A stretch of DNA of 64,000 bases from Pseudomonas sihuiensis (GCF_900106015.1 NZ_LT629797.1:2356001-2420000); one strand, 5' to 3'. Positions 8,785 to 18,774 are shown, counted from the stretch's first letter. The notes: generated from the letters alone by a model not told the origin. Translations and numbers: made by a program.

Positions 8785-11700
8785 ATGTCCCTGTTTTTCA
8801 TACGGCGCCCCAATTTCGCCTGGGTGGTCGCCCTGTTCATCTCGCTGGCCGGCCTGCTGGCCATCCCGTTCCTGCCGGTGGCGCAGTACCCCAACGTGGC
8901 GCCGCCGCAGATCACCGTGACCGCCACCTATCCCGGCGCCTCGGCGCAGGTGCTGACCGACTCGGTGACCAGCGTCATCGAGGAAGAGCTCAACGGCGCG
9001 AAGAACCTGCTGTACTTCGAGTCCACCAGCAACGCCAACGGCATCGCCGAGATCACCGTCACCTTCCAGCCGGGCACTGACCCCGAATTGGCCCAGGTGG
9101 ACGTGCAGAATCGCTTGAAGAAAGCCGAGGCACGCATGCCGCAGGCCGTGCTCACCCTGGGTATCCAGACCGAGCAGGCCACGGCGGGCTTCCTGCTGAT
9201 CTACGCGCTGAGCTACAAGGATGGCGGCAAGAACGACAACACCACGGCGCTGGCCGACTACGCCGCGCGCAACATCAACAACGAAATCCGTCGCGTCCCT
9301 GGCGTCGGCAAGCTGCAGTTCTTCGCCTCCGAAGCCGCCATGCGGGTGTGGATAGACCCGCAGAAGCTGGTCGGCTATGGCCTGTCGATCGACGACGTGA
9401 ACAACGCCATCCGCGCGCAGAACGTGCAGGTGCCGGCCGGCGCCTTCGGCAGCACGCCAGGCTCCAGCGAGCAGCAACTGACCGCGACACTGGCGGTCAA
9501 GGGCACCCTGGACAACCCGGATGAATTCGCCGCCATCGTCCTGCGCGCCAACCAGGACGGCTCGCGTCTGACCCTGGGCGACGTGGCGCGCATCGAGGTC
9601 GGCAGCCAGGACTACAACTTCGGTTCGCGCCAGGACGGCAAGCCCGCCGTCGCCGCCGCCGTGCAGCTGTCGCCCGGTGCCAACGCCATCCAGACCGCCG
9701 AGGCGGTGAAACAGCGCCTGACCGAGTTGTCGGTGAACTTCCCGGACAACGTCGAGTTCTCGGTGCCCTACGACACCTCGCGCTTCGTCGACGTGGCCAT
9801 CGACAAGGTCATCATGACCCTGGTCGAGGCCATGGTGCTGGTGTTCCTGGTGATGTTCCTGTTCCTGCAGAACGTGCGCTACACCCTGATCCCGTCCATC
9901 GTGGTGCCGGTGTGCCTGCTCGGCACCCTGACCTTCATGTACCTGCTGGGCTTCTCGGTGAACATGATGACCATGTTCGGCATGGTGCTGGCCATCGGCA
10001 TCCTGGTCGACGATGCCATCGTGGTGGTGGAGAACGTCGAGCGGATCATGGCCGAGGAAGGCCTGGCGCCGGTGCCGGCGACCATCAAGGCGATGGGCCA
10101 GGTGTCCGGGGCGATCATCGGCATCACCCTGGTGCTGTCGGCGGTGTTCCTGCCGCTGGCCTTCATGTCCGGCTCGGTCGGCGTCATCTACCAGCAGTTC
10201 TCGCTGTCGCTGGCGGTGTCGATCCTGTTCTCCGGCTTCCTGGCGCTGACCTTCACCCCGGCGCTGTGCGCGACGATTCTCAAGCCCATCCCACAGGGGC
10301 ATCACGAGAAGAGCGGCTTCTTCGGCGCCTTCAATCGCCTGTTCACTCGCCTGACCGGGCGCTATACCGCGCTCAACGGCAAACTGGTGCCACGCGCCGG
10401 CCGCGTCATGTTCATCTACCTGGGCATCGTGGTGCTGATGGGTTTCTTCTACCTGCGCCTGCCGGAATCCTTCGTGCCGGTCGAAGACCAGGGCTACATG
10501 ATCGTCGACATCCAGCTGCCACCGGGCGCCACCCGTGAGCGCACCTCGGCAGCCGGCGAGGAACTGGAAGAATTCCTGATGGGCCGCGACGCCATCGAGA
10601 CCTCCTTTCTGGTGCTCGGCTTCAGTTTCTCCGGCATGGGCGAGAACGCTGCCATCGCCTTCCCGCTGCTCAAGGACTGGTCGGAGCGTGACGCCACACA
10701 ATCACCGGAGGCCGAATCGGCAGCGGTCAACCAGCACTTCGCCAACCTCGACGACGGCGCCATGATGGCCGTGCCGCCACCGCCGATCGAAGGCCTGGGC
10801 AACTCTGGCGGCTTCGCCCTGCGCCTGCAGGACCGTGCCGGTCTCGGCCGCGACGTCCTGCTCGCCGCGCGCGACGAGGTGCTGGGCAAGGTCAACGGCA
10901 ACCCGAAGTTCCTCTACGCCATGATGGAAGGCCTGGCCGAGGCGCCGCAGTTGCGTCTGGTCATCGACCGCGAAAAGGCGCGTACCCTCGGAGTGAGCTT
11001 CGAGTCGGTGAGCAGTGCACTGTCGACCGCCTTCGGCTCCTCGGTGATCAACGACTTTGCCAACGCCGGTCGCCAGCAGCGCGTGGTGGTGCAGGCCGAG
11101 CAGGCCGAACGGATGACCCCGGAAAGCGTGCTCCGGCTGCACGTGCCCAACGACAGCGGCGGTCTGGTGCCGCTGAGCGCCTTCGTCACCACCCAGTGGG
11201 AAGAAGGCCCGGTGCAGATCGCCCGCTACAACGGTTATCCGTCGATCCGCATCGCCGGCGACGCCGCCCCCGGGATGAGCACCGGCGAGGCCATGGCCGA
11301 ACTGGAGCGCATCGCCGCCGAACTGCCGGAAGGCATCGGCTACGAGTGGACCGGCCTGTCGTATCAGGAGCGGGTCGCCAGCGGCCAGGCCGTGATGCTC
11401 TTCGCCCTGGCCATCACCGTGGTGTTCCTGCTGCTGGTAGCCCTCTACGAGAGCTGGGCGATCCCGCTGAGCGTGATGCTCATCGTGCCGGTCGGCGCCC
11501 TCGGCGCGGTGCTGGCGGTGACCGCCATCGGCCTGCCCAACGACGTCTACTTCAAGGTCGGCCTGATCACCGTGATCGGCCTGGCGGCGAAGAACGCCAT
11601 CCTCATCGTCGAGTTCGCCAAGGATCTGTGGGAAGACGGCTACTCGCTGCGCGATGCCGCCATCGAAGCAGCGCGCCTGCGTTTCCGCCCGATCATCATG

Positions 11701-11919
11701 ACCTCCATGGCCTTCATGCTCGGCGTGGTGCCGCTGGCCATCGCCACCGGCGCTGGCGCCGCCAGCCAGCGCGCACTGGGTACCGGCGTACTGGGCGGCA
11801 TGCTCAGCGCGACCATGCTCGGGGTGATCTTCGTGCCGATCTTCTTCGTCTGGGTGCTGTCGCTGCTGCGTACCAAACCTCAGCAAACCGACAACCATCC
11901 CCTGCACAAAGCGGAGTAA
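8785..11919 (+). CDS. RND multidrug efflux transporter, HAE1 family
   Basis: A 1044-residue inner-membrane proton antiporter of normal family length. It starts MSLFFIRRPNFAWVVA and shows the two-fold RND repeat: TM1, a large periplasmic loop, then TM2-6 with GMVLAIGILVDDAIVVVENVER. In this proton-relay segment the paired Asp residues (DD) are intact. The second half ends with LITVIGLAAKNAILIVEFAKDL. It resembles AcrB/MexB/TtgB pumps; substrate range cannot be read off. It is co-transcribed with the adaptor and the outer-membrane factor (gap 4 bp). Confidence 0.96.
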   Translation: MSLFFIRRPNFAWVVALFISLAGLLAIPFLPVAQYPNVAPPQITVTATYPGASAQVLTDSVTSVIEEELNGAKNLLYFESTSNANGIAEITVTFQPGTDPELAQVDVQNRLKKAEARMPQAVLTLGIQTEQATAGFLLIYALSYKDGGKNDNTTALADYAARNINNEIRRVPGVGKLQFFASEAAMRVWIDPQKLVGYGLSIDDVNNAIRAQNVQVPAGAFGSTPGSSEQQLTATLAVKGTLDNPDEFAAIVLRANQDGSRLTLGDVARIEVGSQDYNFGSRQDGKPAVAAAVQLSPGANAIQTAEAVKQRLTELSVNFPDNVEFSVPYDTSRFVDVAIDKVIMTLVEAMVLVFLVMFLFLQNVRYTLIPSIVVPVCLLGTLTFMYLLGFSVNMMTMFGMVLAIGILVDDAIVVVENVERIMAEEGLAPVPATIKAMGQVSGAIIGITLVLSAVFLPLAFMSGSVGVIYQQFSLSLAVSILFSGFLALTFTPALCATILKPIPQGHHEKSGFFGAFNRLFTRLTGRYTALNGKLVPRAGRVMFIYLGIVVLMGFFYLRLPESFVPVEDQGYMIVDIQLPPGATRERTSAAGEELEEFLMGRDAIETSFLVLGFSFSGMGENAAIAFPLLKDWSERDATQSPEAESAAVNQHFANLDDGAMMAVPPPPIEGLGNSGGFALRLQDRAGLGRDVLLAARDEVLGKVNGNPKFLYAMMEGLAEAPQLRLVIDREKARTLGVSFESVSSALSTAFGSSVINDFANAGRQQRVVVQAEQAERMTPESVLRLHVPNDSGGLVPLSAFVTTQWEEGPVQIARYNGYPSIRIAGDAAPGMSTGEAMAELERIAAELPEGIGYEWTGLSYQERVASGQAVMLFALAITVVFLLLVALYESWAIPLSVMLIVPVGALGAVLAVTAIGLPNDVYFKVGLITVIGLAAKNAILIVEFAKDLWEDGYSLRDAAIEAARLRFRPIIMTSMAFMLGVVPLAIATGAGAASQRALGTGVLGGMLSATMLGVIFVPIFFVWVLSLLRTKPQQTDNHPLHKAE

Positions 11920-11923
11920 TGCG

Positions 11924-13324
11924 ATGACCTCTCACCTCATGCTGCGCCCTGCTCTGCTGACCCTGGCCGTCGCCCTCGGCGGCTGCTCCCTGGCGCCTCA
12001 CTACGAGCGGCCAGAGGCGCCGGTCGCAGCCCACTGGCAGGTGGCCGACGCCAATGGTACCCGCGCCCAGGCGCTGGACTGGCAGACCTTCATCGTCGAT
12101 GCCGACCTGCGCCGCGCAGTGGATACCGCGCTGAACAACAACCGCAGCCTGCGTCAGGCGCTGCTGGACATCGAGGCGGCGCGTGCGCAGTACCGCATCC
12201 AGCGCGCCGACCGTCTGCCGTCGCTCAATGCCACTGCCAGCGGCAACCGCCAGCGCCTGCCGGCCGACCAGTCGCAGACCGGCCGCTCGGAGGTCACCAG
12301 CGTGTACCAGGTCGGCCTCGGCCTGGCCGAGTACGAGGTCGACCTGTTCGGCCGCGTGCGCAACCTGTCCGAGGCGGCCCTGGAAATCTACCTGGCCACC
12401 GAGGAAGCGACCCGCGCCACGCAGATCAGCCTGATTGCCGAAGTGATCCAGGCCTACCTGAGCCGCGATGGCGCGCTACGGCGCAAGGCGCTGGTGGAAC
12501 AGACCCTGGACAGCCGCCTGGCCTCGCTGGAGCTGGTCAGCAGACGCCGCGAAGTCGGCGCCGCCACCGCCCTGGATTATCAGGAAGCGGTCGGCCTCGC
12601 CGAGCAGGCCAAGGCCGAACGGGAAAGCACCGAACGCCAGCTGCGCCAGGCGGACAACGCTCTGGCGCTGCTGCTCGGCACGCCAGACGCCGGGCGACTG
12701 TTGCCGTCGACCCCACGCGACGAGCTGATGGTGCTGCAAGACATCGCCCCCGGCACCAGCTCGGAGCTGATCGAGCGCCGCCCCGACATTCTTGCCAGCG
12801 AGCACCGCCTCAAGGCGCGCAATGCCGACATAGGTGCGGCCCGTGCGGCGTTCTTCCCGCGCATCACCCTGACCGGGTCGGTGGGCAGTTCCAGCACCGA
12901 GCTGTCCGGGCTGTTCGAGGGCGGCTCACGGGCCTGGAGCTTTGCCCCGACGCTGTCGCTGCCGATCTTCGCCGGCGGCCGCAACCGCGCCAACCTGGAT
13001 CTCGCCCAAGTGCGCCAGGACGCCGCCGTGGCCGACTACGAAGGCACCATCCAGACCGCCTTCCGCGAAGTCGCCGACGCCCTCGCTGCTACCGACACGC
13101 TGCGCCGCGAAGAAACCGCGCGGCGTGCCCTGGCCGAGTCCAGCCGAGCGGCCGAAGCCCTGGCTGAAGCTCGCTACAGAGGCGGTGTGGATGACCATCT
13201 GCGCTACCTGGATGCCCAGCGCAGCAGCTTCAACGACCAGACCACGCTGATCCAGATCAGCACCGAGCGCCAACTGGCGCTGGCCGATCTGTTCCGGGCA
13301 CTGGGTGGCGGCTGGCAACGCTAG
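11924..13324 (+). CDS. OprM/TolC-family outer-membrane efflux lipoprotein
   Basis: A 466-residue outer-membrane factor (NodT type). Lipobox ALGGCSLAP (Cys22) is followed by two OEP repeats: NRSLRQALLDIEAARAQYRIQRADRLPSLNATASGN, and in the second half ERRPDILASEHRLKARNADIGAARAAFFPRITLTGSVG. It completes a tripartite pump with the two preceding genes. The stop codon TAG is also the first three bases of a palindromic repeat, so the repeat abuts the operon end exactly. Confidence 0.95.
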   Translation: MTSHLMLRPALLTLAVALGGCSLAPHYERPEAPVAAHWQVADANGTRAQALDWQTFIVDADLRRAVDTALNNNRSLRQALLDIEAARAQYRIQRADRLPSLNATASGNRQRLPADQSQTGRSEVTSVYQVGLGLAEYEVDLFGRVRNLSEAALEIYLATEEATRATQISLIAEVIQAYLSRDGALRRKALVEQTLDSRLASLELVSRRREVGAATALDYQEAVGLAEQAKAERESTERQLRQADNALALLLGTPDAGRLLPSTPRDELMVLQDIAPGTSSELIERRPDILASEHRLKARNADIGAARAAFFPRITLTGSVGSSSTELSGLFEGGSRAWSFAPTLSLPIFAGGRNRANLDLAQVRQDAAVADYEGTIQTAFREVADALAATDTLRREETARRALAESSRAAEALAEARYRGGVDDHLRYLDAQRSSFNDQTTLIQISTERQLALADLFRALGGGWQR

Positions 13325-13483
13325 CAGGCCGTTGAAAAACGTAGACGAGGCAGGCAAGACAAGGAAAAAACGGCCGAAAAAGCGCAGTTTACGAGTTGTA
13401 AATGAGCATTTTGATCGGACTCGCGCACGAGGCCGTTTTTGACGCAGTATTGCCAACGCAGGTAGTTTTTCAACAGCCTGCTA
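13322..13483 (+). repeat. Modular palindromic repeat, copy 2 (162 bp)
   Basis: Ends TAGCAGGCCGTTGAAAAAC and GTTTTTCAACAGCCTGCTA are inverted repeats of the same type as copy 1. The core TTTACGAGTTGTAAATGAGC plus GATCGGACTCGCGCACGAG is also shared with copy 1. CTAG is present at both boundaries (13321-13324 and 13481-13484), consistent with a 4-bp target duplication. Confidence 0.85.
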
Positions 13484-13500
13484 GCCTGTTCATCTGCCAC

Positions 13501-13540
13501 AAACGACAAGGCCACGCATCAGCGTGGCCTTGTCGTTTTC
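13501..13540. terminator. Strong bidirectional terminator of the RND operon
   Basis: AAACGACAAGGCCACGC (13501-13517) pairs perfectly with GCGTGGCCTTGTCGTTT around ATCA, with T or A runs on each side. It ends both the efflux operon and the convergent gene at 13559. Confidence 0.9.
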
Positions 13541-13558
13541 GATCGAAGCGTATTCGAC

Positions 13559-13960
13559 CTAACCAGCCCCCAGCAGATCGTTGGCGTCGAGCAGACGCCA
13601 GGCGATTTCCGGCCTTTTCTCCATCGCCCGGCGGATCGCCGCCGGAATGCTCTGCCGGGTCTTGCGACACAGCCCCGGGTGGGCATCGAAATGCATGTGG
13701 ATGCCGCGCATGCTGCGCACCTCGCCATGGGCCGGCTCGATATGCAGGCGAATGCCCAACTGCTCGAACATGCGTTGCTGCATGCGCTCGAGGTCTTCCA
13801 GGCTGTGCAGGTTTTCCAGGCGCTCGAGCAGGCGCTGCTCCTCGCTGCGGGTCAGCAGCAGGATGCGCGTGTCGGCACCCGGTCTGTCCAGCAGCTCGTC
13901 GCGCTGACAGTCGCAGGCACCCGGTGGGCAGGGAGTACGCAGGGGCAATGGTGAATTCAT
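13559..13960 (-). CDS. Conserved hypothetical protein with N-terminal Cys cluster
   Basis: A 133-residue protein I do not recognise functionally. The N-terminus has a CPPGACDC cluster (four of its eight residues are Cys or flank them). A charged helical middle (LTRSEEQRLLERLENLHSLEDLERMQQRMFEQLGI) precedes IHMHFDAHPGLCRKTRQSIPAAIRRAMEK. Codon use matches neighbours, so it is a genuine gene. ATG at 13960 gives MNSPLPLRTP; longer in-frame starts overlap the promoter of the divergent DUF4197 gene. The Cys cluster may bind a metal (inference). Confidence 0.75.
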   Translation of the reverse strand: MNSPLPLRTPCPPGACDCQRDELLDRPGADTRILLLTRSEEQRLLERLENLHSLEDLERMQQRMFEQLGIRLHIEPAHGEVRSMRGIHMHFDAHPGLCRKTRQSIPAAIRRAMEKRPEIAWRLLDANDLLGAG

Positions 13961-14068
13961 GGCCCTGATCATAGCCATAGCCATGCGCGCTGCCCATCCA
14001 CGTCCATCGCCTGGCTTGCCTACGCTGCAGACTCCGTTAAGCTCACAGCATTTCCCCCCGATGCAAGG

Positions 14069-14755
14069 ATGAACACCATGCTGCGCCTCACCACATTCGC
14101 CGCTGGCCTGCTGCTTTCGGCCAACGTCTTCGCCCTGTCCCTCTCCGACCTGAGTCAGCAGGACGCCAGTGGTGGCCTCAAGGATGCGCTGATCCAGGGC
14201 GCCCAGGTGGCCGTCAAGCAACTGGGCACTCCTGGCGGCTTCAGCAACAACCCGGACGTGCGCATCGAGCTGCCCGGCAAACTCGGCAAAGCCGCCAAGA
14301 CCATGAAGATGATGGGCATGGGCGCCCAGGTCGATCAGCTCGAAGCGAGCATGAACAAGGCCGCCGAAGCAGCCGTGCCACAGGCCCAGGCGCTGCTGGT
14401 CGACGCCGTGAAGAAGATGACCGTGGCCGACGCCAAGTCGATTCTCAGCGGCCCGCAGGACTCGGCCACCCAGTACCTGAACAAGAGCAGCCGCGAACAG
14501 ATCCGCGCCAAGTTCCTGCCCATCGTCAAGCAGGCCACCGACCAGGTCGGTCTGGCCCAGCAGTACAACGCCTTCGCCGGCCAGGCCGCCAGCTTTGGCG
14601 TGGTCGACGCCAAGAGCAGCACGGTGGAAAGCTACGTCACCGAACAGGCGCTCGATGGCCTGTTCGAGATGATTGCCAAGCAGGAAGCCAGCATCCGCCA
14701 GAATCCGGCCGGTGCCGCTACCAGCCTGGCGAAGAAGGTGTTCGGCGCGCTCTGA
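14069..14755 (+). CDS. DUF4197 exported protein
   Basis: A 228-residue protein with a signal peptide (to about residue 22, NVFALSLSDLS) and a DUF4197 domain, including GGLKDALIQGAQVAVKQLGTPGGF, a helical GKLGKAAKTMKMMGMGAQVDQLEASMNKAAE segment and C-terminal KKVFGAL. Periplasmic; function unknown. ATG 14069 and ATG 14078 are both possible; the first has AAGG just upstream. Confidence 0.9.
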   Translation: MNTMLRLTTFAAGLLLSANVFALSLSDLSQQDASGGLKDALIQGAQVAVKQLGTPGGFSNNPDVRIELPGKLGKAAKTMKMMGMGAQVDQLEASMNKAAEAAVPQAQALLVDAVKKMTVADAKSILSGPQDSATQYLNKSSREQIRAKFLPIVKQATDQVGLAQQYNAFAGQAASFGVVDAKSSTVESYVTEQALDGLFEMIAKQEASIRQNPAGAATSLAKKVFGAL

Positions 14756-14808
14756 GAAGAGCCCCGGACGCCTGATGCCGATCAGATAAGTTTCCAAAGC
14801 GGCCTTGC

Positions 14809-14882
14809 GTAGGAGCCCCGCCCCGGGGCGACGCTTTTCAATGGCGCGCCGCCCTTATTCGCGGCGGGGCGCCGCTCCTACA
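14809..14882. repeat. REP/BIME element, GTAGGAGC family
   Basis: GTAGGAGCCCCGCCCCGGGGCG at one end and GCGGGGCGCCGCTCCTAC at the other form an inverted pair around a short linker, between convergent genes. It is one of many GTAGGAGC-type extragenic palindromes in this window. Confidence 0.75.
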
Positions 14883-14940
14883 AATTCGATGCGTCGACGC
14901 TTACCTGACTGGCATTACCAGACGCCCCGATTGCTGGTCG

Positions 14941-15723
14941 CTAGCGGGGCAGGCAGAGCCTGTCCAACGCGGGCCTGGCGAAGAAAAATCCCTGCATGTA
15001 GCGGATACCAAGCTCGATCAGCGCATCACGCTCACCAACACTTTCGATGCCCTCGGCGATGATGCGAATGCCCAGGCGCTGCGCGACCAGCACGATACCG
15101 GCGACGATGGCCTGGCGCACCGGGTCCTGATCGATGCCACGGGTCAGGGCCATGTCCAGCTTGAGCACGTGCGGCTGAAACTCGGCCAGCAGATTGAGCC
15201 CGGAGTAGCCCGCGCCAAAATCGTCGATGGCGGTGGTGAAGCCCTGCTTGCCGTACTCGGCGAAGATCCGCTTGAGGTGCTCGGCATCATGGATCTGCTC
15301 GCCCTCGGTCACCTCGAACATCAGCCGCTCGCGCGGGAAGTCAAAGCGCTGCGCCGCCTCCAGCGTGGCGCGAATGCAGGTCTCGGCGCGATACACCGCA
15401 TTGGGCAGGAAGTTGATGCTGAGCAGACAATCCGGAATGTCGAGCAGCCCGAGCTTCGCAGCCTGCTCGATGGCCTTGACCCGGCAGGCCTGATCGAAAC
15501 GGTAGCGGTTGCCATCGTTGACCCGTCCGAGAATCTCCCCCGCCGACTCGCCGTTGACACCACGCACCAGCGCCTCGTAGGCGAAGGGTCGCTGCTCCTC
15601 GACATCCAGAATCAGCTGAAAGGCCATGGTGAAGTCGAACCCCAGTGCCTCGGGGTTGCGACACTCGGCGCAGCCGAGCGGGCGGAAGGGTTGGGGAAAG
15701 AAACTCTGGCTGTCACTGTTCAT
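14941..15723 (-). CDS. Stand-alone EAL-domain phosphodiesterase-like protein
   Basis: A 260-residue EAL-domain protein. The N-terminus has an odd C-x2-C (LGCAECRNPEAL). The EAL motif is YEALVRG; later catalytic-site motifs are present as LSINFLPNAVY, FEVTEGE, AIDDFGAGYSGLNLL and EGIES (metal-binding DD, catalytic E). It is probably an active c-di-GMP phosphodiesterase in the cytoplasm, similar to the output module of BLUF-EAL proteins but without a BLUF domain. ATG 15723 was chosen over an upstream in-frame ATG at 15786 because the extension lacks coding character. Confidence 0.88.
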   Translation of the reverse strand: MNSDSQSFFPQPFRPLGCAECRNPEALGFDFTMAFQLILDVEEQRPFAYEALVRGVNGESAGEILGRVNDGNRYRFDQACRVKAIEQAAKLGLLDIPDCLLSINFLPNAVYRAETCIRATLEAAQRFDFPRERLMFEVTEGEQIHDAEHLKRIFAEYGKQGFTTAIDDFGAGYSGLNLLAEFQPHVLKLDMALTRGIDQDPVRQAIVAGIVLVAQRLGIRIIAEGIESVGERDALIELGIRYMQGFFFARPALDRLCLPR

Positions 15724-15870
15724 GGGAGCATCCTGGTCAGGGGCGAAGACCACCGTTGGCACGGGCTCGTCGCAGGAGCCCGGCACTTCGTAACTGACAA
15801 AAGCGCAACGCCTCGGCCCGGGTGGCGAACCACCGCGGCCGACAGACGGAGGATAGCCTGTTCAACGCCA

Positions 15871-16704
15871 TCAGAGCCGGAAGGAGGCCACCTGTTTTTC
15901 CAGGGACAGCGCCAACTGCTGAAGGGCCAGCGCAGTACGCGAGGTGTCCGCCACCGCTTCGCTGTTCTGCTGCGACATCTGCGCGATGCGCTCGACGTTG
16001 CGCGCCACGTCCTGGCTGGCCACGGTCTGTTCGCGCAGCGCCAGGGAAATTTGGTCGACCACGCCGACCACGCGCCCCGACGCTTCGCGGATGCTGACGA
16101 TGGCGTCGCCGGCCTTGCTGGCCTGCTCCACTCCGCTGCTGACCTGCTGCACGCCGACTTCCATGTTGCCCACCGCATTGCGCGTGCCGTTCTGGATCTT
16201 CTTGATCATCTCGGCGATCTCCTGGGTGGAATTGGCCGTGCGTTGCGCCAGCAGGCGCACCTCGTCGGCCACCACGGCGAAACCGCGCCCCTGCTCGCCG
16301 GCCCGTGCCGCCTCGATGGCCGCATTGAGCGCCAGCAGGTTGGTCTGGTCGGCGATCTCCTTGATCACGTTGACGATCGAGGAGATCTGGTCCGAGTGCT
16401 GGCCGAGCTCGGCGATCTGGGCCGCTGCGCCCTGCACCGTGTCAGCGATGCGCTGCATGCTGGCGAGGGTTTCCTGGATCACCGCCCCACCCTCGGCCGA
16501 CTGCCTGCCCGAGTCGCTGGACAGCCCGTGCGCCTCGTTGGCGTTGTCGGCGACATGGTTGATGCTGACGGTCAGTTGCTCCACCGTGGCGGCCATGCTG
16601 GCGGCTGCGTGGGACTGCTCCTGAGTGGACACCGACAGCTGGCTGGCGGCGCTGGAGATGTTCTGCGCGGCGCCGACCAGTTGTTCGGCGCCGCTGCGCC
16701 CTTG
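15871..16704 (-). pseudogene. 5'-truncated methyl-accepting chemotaxis protein
   Basis: Only the cytoplasmic signalling half is present, about 275 residues. The tip is [40 protein letters not shown] with correct flanking helices, and the end is EKQVASFRL. No transmembrane, sensor or HAMP segment exists upstream. In-frame homology fades near 16704 and the acsA terminator starts 50 bp further on. The only plausible start is a GTG at 16632, inside the helix bundle. The likely cause is a deletion that removed the 5' half. A soluble signalling fragment could still be made, but there is no clear promoter. Confidence 0.75.
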
Positions 16705-16753
16705 CGAGGCGCCGCCGGCTCCGGCAGAAGCCGACGGCGAAGGTGGGCATAGC

Positions 16754-16797
16754 CCAAAACGAAAGCCCCGCCGGACTTGTGGCCGGGCGGGGCTTTC
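16754..16797 (-). terminator. acsA terminator
   Basis: On the minus strand GAAAGCCCCGCC pairs with GGCGGGGCTTTC (arms 16786-16797 and 16761-16772), followed by GTTTTGGG. It starts 15 bp after the acsA stop codon. Confidence 0.8.
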
Positions 16798-16812
16798 GGT
16801 TGCCGTTGCCGA

Positions 16813-18774
16813 TCAGGCGCAGGCGGCTTGCATCTGGCGATGCGTGTCGATGAGGTGCTGCACCACGCCAGGATCGGCCAGCGTGGAGATGTCGCCGAGA
16901 GAATCGTATTCGGCGGTAGCGATCTTGCGCAGGATACGGCGCATGATCTTGCCCGAGCGGGTCTTCGGCAGGCCTGGCGCCCACTGAATAACGTCCGGTG
17001 TGGCAATCGGGCCGATCTCCTTGCGCACCCAGTTACGCAGTTCCTGACGCAGTTGCTCCGATGCTTCCTCACCTGCATTCAGGGTGACGTAGACGTAGAT
17101 GCCCTGCCCTTTGATGTCGTGCGGTACACCGACCACTGCAGCCTCGGCCACTTTCGGGTGGGCGACCATGGCGCTCTCGATCTCGGCGGTGCCCATGCGG
17201 TGGCCGGATACGTTGAGCACGTCGTCGACGCGGCCGGTGATCCACCAGTAACCGTCTTCGTCGCGGCGCGCACCGTCACCGGTGAAGTACATGCCACGGA
17301 AGGTCTTGAAGTAGGTGTCGACGAAGCGGTCATGGTCGCCGTACAGGGTACGTGCCTGACCCGGCCAGGAATCGATGATCACCAGGTTGCCTTCGGCAGC
17401 GCCTTCGATGATGTTGCCCAGGTTGTCCACCAGCGCCGGCTGTACGCCGAAGAACGGACGTGCAGCGGAGCCCGGCTTGAGGCCATGGGCACCCGGCAGC
17501 GGGGTCATCAGGCAGGCACCGGTTTCAGTCTGCCACCAGGTGTCGACGATCGGGCAACGGCTCTGACCGACGTTCTCGTAGTACCACTGCCAGGCTTCCG
17601 GGTTGATCGGCTCACCGACCGAACCGAGCAGACGCAGGCTGGAACCATCGGCGCCTTCGACCGCGGCCTTGCCCTCGGCCATCATGGCGCGAATGGCAGT
17701 CGGGGCGGTGTAGAGGATGTTGACCTTGTGCTTGTCGACGATCTTGGCCACGCGCGAAACGTCCGGATAGTTCGGTACGCCTTCGAACATCACGGTAGTG
17801 GCACCGTTGGACAGCGGCCCGTAGACCAGGTAGGTGTGGCCGGTGACCCAACCGATATCGGCGGTGCACCAGAAGACTTCGCCCGGACGGTAGTCAAACA
17901 CGCGCTCATGGGTCAGCGAGGCGTATACCAGGTAGCCGCCGGTGGTGTGCAGCACGCCCTTGGGCTTGCCGGTGGACCCGGAGGTGTAGAGGATGAACAG
18001 GGCTTCTTCAGCGCCCATTTCCTTGGGTGCGCAGACGCTGCCGGCAACCTTCATCAGGTCTTCGTACCAGATGTCGCGATGCTGGTTCCACTTGATTTCG
18101 GAACCGGTGCGCTGCACCACGATGACCTTCTGGATGCTGCGGGTCTCGGGGTTGGTCAGGGCGTCGTCGACGTTGGCCTTGAGCGGTACTTTCTTGCCGC
18201 CACGCAGCCCTTCGTCAGCGGTGATCACCACCTTGGACTGGCAATCGATGATGCGGCCGGCCAGTGCCTCGGGCGAGAAACCACCGAATACCACGGAGTG
18301 GATTGCGCCGATGCGCGCACAGGCCAGCATGGCCACCACGGCTTCCGGGATCATCGGCATGTAGATGGTTACCACGTCGCCGCGGTGAACGTCCTGGCCA
18401 CGCAGGGCGTTGGCGAACTTGCACACTTGCTCGTGCAGCTCGCGGTAGGTGATTTCCCGGTGCTCGGACGGATCGTCGCCTTCCCAGATGATCGCGATCT
18501 GATCACCGCGCTCTGCCAGGTGACGATCCAGGCAATTGTAGGAGACGTTCAGGGTGCCGTCGGCGAACCATTTGATGTCGACATGGTGATCGTCGAAGGT
18601 GGTCTGCTTGACCTTGTCGTAGGGTTTGATCCAGTCGATGCGCTTGCCCTGCTCGCGCCAGAAACCCTCGGGGTTGACCACGGACTGTTGGTACATGGCC
18701 TTGTAGGTGGCCTCGTCAGTGAGGGTCCGCGCGGCCACTTCGGGACGCACAGGGTAAAGAGACGCAGCACTCAT
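16813..18774 (-). CDS. acsA: Acetyl-CoA synthetase
   Basis: A 653-residue AMP-forming acetate-CoA ligase of normal length. It makes acetyl-CoA from acetate, ATP and CoA. The P-loop-like [11 protein letters not shown] (about 263-273), DTWWQTETG, the hinge region [22 protein letters not shown] and C-terminal [11 protein letters not shown] (the Lys acetylated in the family) are all intact. ATG 18774 gives [13 protein letters not shown]; an upstream in-frame ATG at 18843 runs through the leader. It neighbours TRAP dicarboxylate genes as in P. aeruginosa, where acetate arises from itaconate catabolism. Duplicated palindromes lie 72-104 bp upstream. Confidence 0.97.
   Translation of the reverse strand: MSAASLYPVRPEVAARTLTDEATYKAMYQQSVVNPEGFWREQGKRIDWIKPYDKVKQTTFDDHHVDIKWFADGTLNVSYNCLDRHLAERGDQIAIIWEGDDPSEHREITYRELHEQVCKFANALRGQDVHRGDVVTIYMPMIPEAVVAMLACARIGAIHSVVFGGFSPEALAGRIIDCQSKVVITADEGLRGGKKVPLKANVDDALTNPETRSIQKVIVVQRTGSEIKWNQHRDIWYEDLMKVAGSVCAPKEMGAEEALFILYTSGSTGKPKGVLHTTGGYLVYASLTHERVFDYRPGEVFWCTADIGWVTGHTYLVYGPLSNGATTVMFEGVPNYPDVSRVAKIVDKHKVNILYTAPTAIRAMMAEGKAAVEGADGSSLRLLGSVGEPINPEAWQWYYENVGQSRCPIVDTWWQTETGACLMTPLPGAHGLKPGSAARPFFGVQPALVDNLGNIIEGAAEGNLVIIDSWPGQARTLYGDHDRFVDTYFKTFRGMYFTGDGARRDEDGYWWITGRVDDVLNVSGHRMGTAEIESAMVAHPKVAEAAVVGVPHDIKGQGIYVYVTLNAGEEASEQLRQELRNWVRKEIGPIATPDVIQWAPGLPKTRSGKIMRRILRKIATAEYDSLGDISTLADPGVVQHLIDTHRQMQAACA

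Noticed and set aside
8620..10701. Very long open frame (693 codons) on the minus strand
   Set aside because: It lies opposite the adaptor and RND pump genes, is rich in His, Gln and Asp and lacks any family motif. It is the usual antisense shadow in high-GC DNA. The same applies to 10702-11907, 3253-4968, 16777-18837 (plus) and 60612-63629.
13559..14797. 412-codon minus-strand frame as one gene
   Set aside because: Its first two thirds are the antisense of the DUF4197 gene; only the last 133 codons have coding character. The gene was called from the ATG at 13960.
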